Assembly (NCBI GenBank): GCA_027919835.1
Contig: JANVFP010000002.1
Location: 1,426,001 to 1,490,000, forward strand
Length of the DNA: 64,000 nt
Source of the DNA: Lentinula raphanica
Lineage: Eukaryota > Basidiomycota > Agaricomycetes > Agaricales > Omphalotaceae
Direction: 5' to 3'
The notes under the pieces are model-generated. The model was given only the letters and a program-made list of their open reading frames with translations. It was not told where the DNA came from and ran no database searches. Positions 55,514 through 64,000 of this stretch are shown here, piece by piece; the stretch's first letter is position 1; each line of letters starts with the position of its first letter. A program made the position numbers and the translations under genes.

Positions 55514-58500
55514 TCATGGTTTTTCTAACGAATAAGGGGGTAATGACCCAGTGGACGTTGATGGTGTGAGGGTGGCCATACCTAGTTCTTTCGCCTTTAC
55601 TCCAACGATACCGCCGGTTTCGGTTCCAAGAGGACCGCCAGGTGTAGCAGGTGCTGAAGTCACAGGTGTATTGAGCTGCGAGCGATTGTGTACCAAGTGA
55701 GCGCGGACAAGGTGACCTGCAGCGAGAGCGCTCATCAACGAGAGTTCTCCAGCCATAACGGCCGCGGCAATCAAGCGAGCGAGAGCTTGGGCATTTTGAC
55801 CAGGATGTGTCGGATGAGCACCTTTAAAACCGAGCATTTCAAGAATAGCCTGTTGGGGTGCAAGCACAGTTCCTCCGCCGACTGTACCGACTTCAATGGA
55901 AGGCATCGAAACGGTCATTAATAGATCCTCGCCGTTATTTGTTCTGTTGGAAGATTAATAACCCGTACACGATAAGTAGATCAAATACTTACGGTTCCAT
56001 GAGTGTCATACAATTCGAGCTTTCCACGTTCTGCGCAGGATCTTGGCCAGTTGCAAGGAAGACTGCGGTCAAAATGTTCGCGGCGTGAGCGTTGAAACCA
56101 CCGATAGACCCAGCCATTGCACTTCCGATCAGATTTTTCTTTGTATTGAGATTGCAAAGAGCTTCGACCGTGGTCTTCAACACACTCTTGACGACCTTTC
56201 CTGGAATGACTGCCTCAGCAACAACGCTCTTCCCCCGGCCCTCAATCCAATTAATCGCCGCTGGTTTCTTGTCTGTGCAGTAGTTTCCGGATAGAGCGAG
56301 TGTAATCATATCAGGGAAATGCTTCTGCATAACCTCCAAAGCCTTTTCAGTACCCTTTGAAATCATATTCATACCCATGGCGTCTCCAGTAGCAGTCGCG
56401 AATCGAACGAACAAAGTCCGTCCAGCCATCGCACATTTGAGGCTCCGCAGTCTTGCGAACCGTGACGTAGACTCGAAGGCTTCTTTGATGATTGTATAAC
56501 CCTCTTCAGAGTCGATCCAGGCCTTGCACTTCGCGGCCTGAACAACCGAGGGGAAGTCAATAGCGGGTCCTCGAGTCATTCCATCTTGAGTTAGAACCGT
56601 CGTCACTCCTCCACCAGCGTTGAGGGCTTTAGCTCCGCGAGAGGTAGACGCCACAAGAGTACCTTCAGCTGTGGCCATAGGGATAGGGAACAAGTGACCA
56701 TCGATTTTCAAAGGACCGGCGATGCCTAAGGGAAGGGGAATGTATCCGACAACATTCTCACAGCAAGCACCCATGACACGAGAATAATCATAATGGCGCA
56801 GAGGCACATCCGAATGTTCCAGTGTTTTTGTCGACGACGCACGAGCTAAGAAATTTGACCAAGGTTAGAAGGGACGCTAGGTAGAGAATTTGTGGGGCTT
56901 ACAGATCAGCGCACGACGAATTCTAACAGCCCTTTCATATTCGGTGTTGCCTAAGACCTTCTCTAACGCGTACGCAGCTATTTTCCCATTCTGAGCTAGA
57001 AGAATGACCTCCTCATCGTTCAATAGCGACAAAGCAACACTAAGAGGACGGGGACCGTTCTCAAAGATATCAATACATTCCTCGAGTGAGCGAACGACTT
57101 CGTTGTTATCCTCACTATCAGAAGACGTCGACGACGAAGCTTCCGGAGAAGAGACCTCAGTCAGACGACGTGCTTGAAGCCTGCGGTCAACTTCATCTAG
57201 AGTGAACGTTGTTGGTCGACGGGGTGGCGGAGCAGGTGCGAGGATGGGTGGCGACAAGGGAGTCACAGGCGAGATAGGTCTCGGTGCAACGACGGGAGCC
57301 GCAGCGTCGGCAGTAGCCTCTCCACCAAATCGAACACCACCTGATTTTGCAACAGATCCCTTCCCGCCAAGTCCAGCCGCGATACCTTTGAGTAGGTAGC
57401 CGTTCAAGCTGATAGAAACTGCAAGCACCATCACAATCCACTTTGACAAGACGGGGTCTCCGACAAGGCGTGACCAGCTGGACATGAAGTTTTCCACGAT
57501 TTCTGAAGTAGAACGAGAGGGACCCGAAATGGGGGAGTAGGATTTGACGGAAGCGCCAATGGTGGAGTCCAGAGGAATGACTCGGACGTGAATGGCCGGG
57601 TTCACTTTAACCAAGAGACCATGATCATTTGCTTCGCTCGGATCGCTGACTTCGGCGTCGACGTGTTCAGTAGCAGCGAGTGAGTTTAGGACGTGTTGGA
57701 TAGAAGGGGTTGAAATGTCTACTTTGCGGAAAGAGTTGACCGACTGTGGGGAAAGATGCCTTTGAGGTGTCAAGGGAGTAATGAAGTTGAGGATATGCAG
57801 TGTGAGGAATGTTGTGATCTGAGATGGCGGAGGTAAGTGCAAAGCTTCGAACAAAATGACGAGGTGAAAACTCACCAAAAGCAGTTTCAGACGGGCAACG
57901 GGATTTTCGGGTTTGCTTTGCTTTTTGTCTCGAGTCGCAGGAAGGCTGGATCCCTTTTCACCAAGGACCAAAGAGGAGATCTTCTTACCCAGGCTAGGAT
58001 TCACAGGACGGAGTTTCGGGGAACCCATAGGAGTTGCAGCGACAGAAGTAGCTCGGGATTTTGAAATGGCTCGGATGGACTGAATACGACGGACCTAAGA
58101 AGGAAAGATGATTGCAGCATTAGGAAGACTGAACGACCCCGTGACGAAGTTAAAGCTTACCTCGATCATGATGCATAGAATTGAGGACAGGAATGTGCAG
58201 AGCAACAAGCAATCCATGGCAAGAACCAAAGCAGCTAACGCGCAGACTTCTCTTAAACCGTGGACCTTGCTATACGCACCGATAACAAGGACAGCGATCT
58301 CAAGAACATAATCGCGGAAGATAGGAGTGTAGACATTGCTGAGCGACTCCAGTACGATTTCTCCTGCAGGCTTCAATTGCCCATTCGTGCTCGAACCACC
58401 GACGGGACTTTGGAGATGGGGATGGCTAAATACGACTCGGGCAAGTCGAAGCGGTTTGTCGAAACCGACCGTGCACACGAGGAACGGAAGAGCCTCAGTC

Positions 58501-59536
58501 AATGCGACGGGATCCATGGGAATCCGGAACCACATAGCGATCGGAAGAGACAAAAGTAGGGCGAAAACGGAAGATGTGAAGATGGCGGAAGGAAGCCAGA
58601 AGTTTGACCCGAGCCGGCGAGAACGATAGAACAGCAAAAGGAAAGTCGTGTGCATGAGCACGTAACCTGCGAGAATAAGGAGGATATCGAGAGAGTCTGC
58701 TTTCTGTTTACGGTAAAAAGACATAAATCAATATTGAATCAACTATGGGGTGATTTGGAGAAAATGACGAACCTTGGCTAAATCCCAAAATCGTACGACA
58801 AGGGCAGTCGCAGCATATGCTACCCACTTGCTGCTCTTCATATCACCAATAGACTCTGCCTGCTTCGCTTCTATTTCGAACTCTACATCTCCTGAGAAAG
58901 TAATGGACTTGATTAAACGGTCAAACGCAGTCGTGAAATCTTCCTTGACACCAGGGGTGAACGCCAATGTTTGGTAAATAGTCCGGGAATTGACCAACTC
59001 GTCGGTAAAGCAAGGTGCTGTTAGGTTGAGAGTTTCACCGGTGATGGGTCTAAAACAAGCTTTGTCGTATGCGAAGCCTGATATTGAATCCGGAATTCTC
59101 TTTGTGAAATTGAGAACCGAGTCTGTCAAATTCTCGTTTGCGAAGAAGGTAAGCCATTCGGGAGTAACCTTTAGAAGATTAAGCCTCTCGAAACAGATAT
59201 AAAATGTGACAATGAACACACCTCCGCGTTCTCATGGACCGAATCTAATGAGTATTCGACAGGGAAAAGCTCCAAGGGGAGAATATTAGCGTCGGGTGTG
59301 TATTTTGCCTTTGCATGATGCCACAGAGTGTCTCGGACACTGACCCATTCGTCACCGCGTAAAAGAACGTGTGAAGGTCGTAAAATCGAAGGATAAGAGG
59401 GGGCGAAGAAGGCTGAGTGCTTGATGGCAGAAAGAACATGGAAGTAGGCCAGAGTGCCGACTATGGAGAAGAAGACAATGGTTTCGATAGGAGAGTAGGC
59501 GGCATGGATGACAAAGGGCTTGAGTACGGCGCGCAT
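55514..59536 (-). CDS. HMG1: HMG-CoA reductase with sterol-sensing domain
   Basis: Makes mevalonate from HMG-CoA with NADPH, committing carbon to ergosterol and isoprenoids; an ER membrane protein. The first ATG is at 59536 ([15 protein letters not shown]). Then come a membrane helix ([18 protein letters not shown]), a lumenal segment of about 200 residues, and a multi-helix sterol-sensing domain (about 58720-58100: [37 protein letters not shown]). A divergent linker follows, then the catalytic domain: [19 protein letters not shown] with the catalytic Glu, [17 protein letters not shown] with the catalytic Asp, and [17 protein letters not shown]. The His of the last motif is catalytic, and its Ser matches the AMPK-phosphorylated Ser of mammals. 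It ends [10 protein letters not shown] at 55514. About seven introns. The sterol-sensing domain implies regulation by sterols, as in yeast. Confidence 0.95.
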
Positions 59537-61451
59537 GATGAAGAGTTTGCGCTGCACGCTCTAGATTCCAAGTTCCAAGTAGTGTTCAACGCTTAGGAGA
59601 ACAGTGATGAGCAAATGTGGCGAACAGACTGAGAAGAACGTTCAACTCACAAGGCCTAGGATTAGAATAAACGTTTGTAGAGGCTGCTCGTTGATGAAAA
59701 CTTGGAAACAAGGTGCGAATTAGAGGGCAATTATTTGGAGGTGGTACGACATCGTTTGGTTCGGACTTTTATCCATTTTACTGTTATCGTCAGGGACGAA
59801 ATTTTTACTCGTGAAATAGCCTTATTTAGAAAGCATGTGACGTTTTGGTAGGATTTTACCCAAAAACAGTTCCCTTGCTTGTCAAGGGCTCTTGGGGGTG
59901 TATAATTCATAGGCGCCGGTTGTTTTCCGTAAACATCGGGAACAAACAAATGTGTAAGCACGATAAGGACAAGCGCTGAATGAACTAGAGATAAGATATG
60001 TATGCTCATGCACTAAGAGCGCTCAAGCTCAAGCTCTGGAGTCAACTGCCTTCTGAACTATCCATTGGTATCAAGTCTTTGTCGTCTCTCAGATCTCAGA
60101 GCTCAAGCAAGGGCTCAGCCGCCTCGAGGCGGCCGTTCTAGTCATAAAATCCGGCTGAAAAAACCGGGTACTACGAGGTAAACACAAGCGGTGAAACTGT
60201 CCACCTTGGACTATCCAAATGTTGCGGCCGTATGTATCGATGGTATCATGGCCATCCTTATCGGCCAGCAATTCAGTCTCAAAGGGGAACCACGAAACAC
60301 AACAATAACCTAGCTACAAACGCATATCAGCAGTTTCATCTTTTGTTGCGCAACTAGTGGCAAGCTACCAAACCTCCCTCTGAATCTCAACCTCACTGGT
60401 TGCCCCACTAACACGCATGGATCAAGAATCACATTCTCAAGCGACTCAAGCACTTGGGTGGACTGTCTCCGTGAGCAGCACAGCTCACAGCCTGGGAGCC
60501 TTGGATGAGGTTACACTCAGAAGATACGCCATACGCTCTGTCTTTCTGTCTTTAACGATAACCCCCGTCGTAGCGGAGCCGAAGCGATCTTATTGTATTC
60601 CAAAGCGAGCGGATATGGCCTTGTCGATCGCTTTCCTTGTTCCGAGCAGGCTAGTTCTGAGATAAGTTTCATTCGGTTCTGCTTTTCTTGTGCTAAGCGT
60701 AGGAGTCGGAACAATTGGAAGGGTTCGGATATCATTGCTATCGCTCGATTCGGGAGTCTAGTCAGTATACACAGGTATACACTGCAATTCTATAGTGAGT
60801 CCTATTAGTGTTTGGCAATCTCGTCAGATTACCGAGTATGACGCAGAGCAGGAACTTGAAAACAGCGAGCATTGAAAACACCGTTATGCTCGCTGTCTCC
60901 GATTTGAGTTTGAACTGCCAATAGCACTGGATAGGTTCTGATTCAGAGAAATACCTTGAAATGCTTTGCGGCTGGCATTGAATGGTTCCACAGTGTGCAC
61001 ACGACTGTACAATACTAACACCAAATCTTGGAGATCCTGGACATGTTCGGAGGAAAAGAGAGGAGACGTGCACAGGGAATGAACAACAAAATCATTGCGG
61101 GGAGTCATGACGGCCAATGAGTTGTGTCGGACTATATTGCTGTGCCTCGTCGACAAAGTTTCTGAGCCTCCGAGCTTCGTTATAGTATGGAAACTGGAGT
61201 GTATTCAATATTTGATGCTCGAGAGATGGAAGGACAAGATAGCTGTACTGAGGTTGGCAGTGTATAAAAGAGTGTACAAGTACTTAGTAATAGACAGAGA
61301 GAAAATCTATGATCATATCTTATCTTATCGATGCCAATTGAAGCGTGAGAAACTGTATAGCTCATGTGAAGAATCACGAGCTAGGTCATGCACACCGTAC
61401 TAACGAAATTCCCTCTGCAAGCAGCGCACACGAAGTAGCGCAACCGCAAGA
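59537..61451. other. 1.9 kb region between HMG-CoA reductase and eL42
   Basis: Carries both divergent promoters. A 92-codon minus-strand frame at 60009-59731 begins with a hydrophobic stretch like a signal peptide (MSIHILSLVHSALVLIVLTH) but has no recognised homologue and no supporting splice context. An 82-codon plus frame at 60417-60665 is equally unsupported. TCTTATCTTATCG (about 61317-61329) gives two GATAAG motifs about 130 bases upstream of eL42. No RNA gene was recognised. Confidence 0.45.
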
Positions 61452-62113
<662 letters not shown>

Positions 62114-62446
62114 TCGTCTGTTCTTCGTGTTTCTATGTACATCATGCTTTGGAAAGCACTATGCCATACTTGTACATCCTCGCATGCCTTTTATGTCCTC
62201 CTTATCTGATCCAACACAGACGAAACTTGAAATTCTGATCATTGAGTGAGGCTTACAGCGACAATTCTCCCGCTGGGTTTATGTATAGGTACATACAATT
62301 GTCAGCGATGTTAGAATATTACATCCAAAGAGAATTGCTATCCATCGTGCATAGCCAGAAAGATTTTAACCTTTGCGTGTTTATCATGATGTGTAACCTT
62401 CAGCGCTCGCGTTCTACAACTTCTTTATACTCTGCCAACGTGTGGT
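62114..62446. other. intergenic between eL42 and NAA15
   Basis: 333 bases, 3' UTR of eL42 and upstream region of NAA15, same strand. No feature recognised. Confidence 0.55.
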
Positions 62447-64000
62447 ATGTCCAAAAAGGCTGCAGCTCCCTCCAATAGGACCTTGGCTTCCAAAGAGTCT
62501 ACCTTATTCAAGGAGCTATTATCCCTGTATGAAAACAAGCAGCTCAAAAAAGGTCTGAAGACTGCCGACCAGATTCTGAAGAAATATCCCGAGCATGGTG
62601 GCAAGTCACTTTCACTCGATATGCATGGAAACATTTTCGTGATCTCGATTCTCTGCGGCAGAAACACTATGCATGAAGGGCCTAGTCCTGGTGCATATGG
62701 GCCGGCGGGACGAAGGAATAGAGCTAGTCAGAAAAGGCATCAGGATGGATCTCACCTCGCACATCGTGTGGCACGTTTTTGGGCTCATTCAGAAAGGAGA
62801 GAAGAAGTATGAGGAGGCTCTCAAATCTTACATGCAGGCATTACGGTTTGATAAAGTACGTGGTTTGCAATCGGTTCTTGAAAGATGCTTAGTGGATCGG
62901 GCAGGAAAACATGAACCTTCTTCGGGATGTCGCTCAACTACAAACACAACTCAGACTCTACGATGGCCTGGTTGAGACGAGGCATATGCTGTTACGGTTG
63001 CGGCCGACAGTACGTCAACACTGGATCGCATTGGCCGTCGCCTACCACTTGAGCGGTAATCTCGCTGAAGCAAAGAAAGTCGTGGTCGAATACGAAAAGA
63101 CTCTCAAGGTTTGTTGAATGCTTGACTGCATAGTCACCTCAAATTAACGGAATGTGTAGAATGTTCCTCATTATGATGTAGAGCATTCGGAGATGCTACT
63201 GTATCATGTCCGGTTGCTGGAAGAACTTGAGCAATATTCTGAAGCTCTGACACTGCTGGATGTCAGTGCAAAGGATCGTGCAATTGTAGACAAAACCGCT
63301 ATCATGGAGTTCCGAGGTACACTCATACTCCCATCATATCGCATTTGTGTGCTGACTTGTAGTCTTCAGCACGACTATTGTCCAAACTGAAATCCGAAGA
63401 GGCCGAGCATGCATGGAAAGTACTGGTCGAGCATAATCCGGAATGCTACGATTACTACAAAGGTTACATGTCAAACCAAAACCTTGATCTGGGTGTGTAT
63501 CAATTGTCCTGTGCCATCCGTGTTCCCTGCTCAACCCTGATCAGATAAAAATCCCGCTGAGGCGCTCGCCGTCCTTCGCGAATTCTCCGCGCAATTCCCC
63601 AAGGCTAACGTGCCTCGTCGATTATCTCTCTCATTAGCATCTGGCGAGGAATTCAGAGCATTGGCTCAACCTTATCTCCTCTCGGCATTGAAGAAAGGCA
63701 TACCCTCCCTCTTTGTCGATGTCAAATCTCTATATACCGACCCGGCCAAAATGAAGTGTTTAGAAGACATCGCAGAGTCGATACGTCAAGATACCTCTCC
63801 CGACTCATCCGTCCCGTCATCCTCATCTACGGAACCGACGACCTATCTCTGGTCTCTGTACTTCCTTGCCCAGCATTACTCCTACCTATCAGAACACACG
63901 AAGGCACTGGACCTTCTAGACACAGCTATGAGTCACACGCCTACCCTACCAGAACTCTATACTTGCAGAGCCCGAACGCTCAAACGCGCTGGGGACTTTT
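62447..64000 (+). CDS. NAA15: NatA N-terminal acetyltransferase auxiliary subunit NAA15 (3' end outside window)
   Basis: Scaffold that anchors the catalytic subunit NAA10 to the ribosome for co-translational N-terminal acetylation. The start MSKKAAAPSNRTLASKESTL is followed by the family text LFKELLSLYENKQLKKGLKT, ADQILKKYPEHGETLCMKGL (across an intron) and HIVWHVFGLIQKGEKKYEEA. TPR-like helical repeats then continue: LLRDVAQLQTQLRLYDGLVE, HWIALAVAYHLSGNLAEAKK, LYHVRLLEELEQYSEALTLL, ECYDYYKGYMSNQNLDL. Also present is PRRLSLSLASGEEF, then LYFLAQHYSYLSEHTKALDL. The reading frame is open to the last base of the window, so the C-terminal half is missing only because the window ends. About six introns are seen. 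Confidence 0.93.

Overview
The window is nuclear DNA of a filamentous basidiomycete fungus, most likely an Agaricomycete. The genes are dense and cut by many 45-65 base GT-AG introns. Several families are typical of mushrooms: cysteine-rich F-box proteins, a DUF6534-type seven-helix protein and a WOPR-class regulator. Exon joins described here were worked out by eye from reading frame, splice signals and recalled family motifs; no alignment or gene predictor was run.

Left end (1-13 kb): two tandem F-box paralogs on the minus strand, the first cut by the window edge. Between them sits a complete 5,127-base Ty1/copia retrotransposon with identical 325-base LTRs and a 5-base target duplication. 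The second F-box gene shares a short divergent promoter with MLH1 (mismatch repair). MLH1 converges on a secreted histidine acid phosphatase.

13-30 kb: the acid phosphatase, then a membrane-anchored M28 peptidase (glutamate carboxypeptidase/VPS70 type) divergent from a FAD amino-acid-oxidase-like enzyme. These are followed by a RING plus RRM protein, a small disordered protein and another F-box-like gene. A mitochondrial ornithine-type carrier follows on the minus strand.

30-47 kb: a Zn2Cys6 transcription factor, a type II membrane SGNH hydrolase divergent from an ACSF2-like acyl-CoA synthetase, the DUF6534 membrane protein, the MutY adenine glycosylase and a compact WOPR (Gti1/Pac2) regulator containing an 11-base micro-exon. 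About 1.2 kb and 1.9 kb of apparently gene-free DNA flank the WOPR gene.

49-64 kb: conserved housekeeping genes: RMD1/DUF155 family protein, exocyst SEC5, HMG-CoA reductase with sterol-sensing domain, ribosomal protein eL42, and the 5' part of NAA15 (NatA auxiliary subunit), which runs off the window.

There is no obvious biosynthetic cluster or defence island. Gene order looks like an ordinary chromosome arm with one recent transposon insertion. The more unusual points are: the copia integrase has Asn where the second catalytic Asp is expected; a candidate arginine-tRNA-fragment primer site; a polyprotein stop codon supplied by the LTR; a recurrent CACGTG element close to several start codons; a GC-AG intron; the WOPR micro-exon; and an eL42 stop codon isolated in its own exon. 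No tRNA, rRNA or CRISPR array was recognised.
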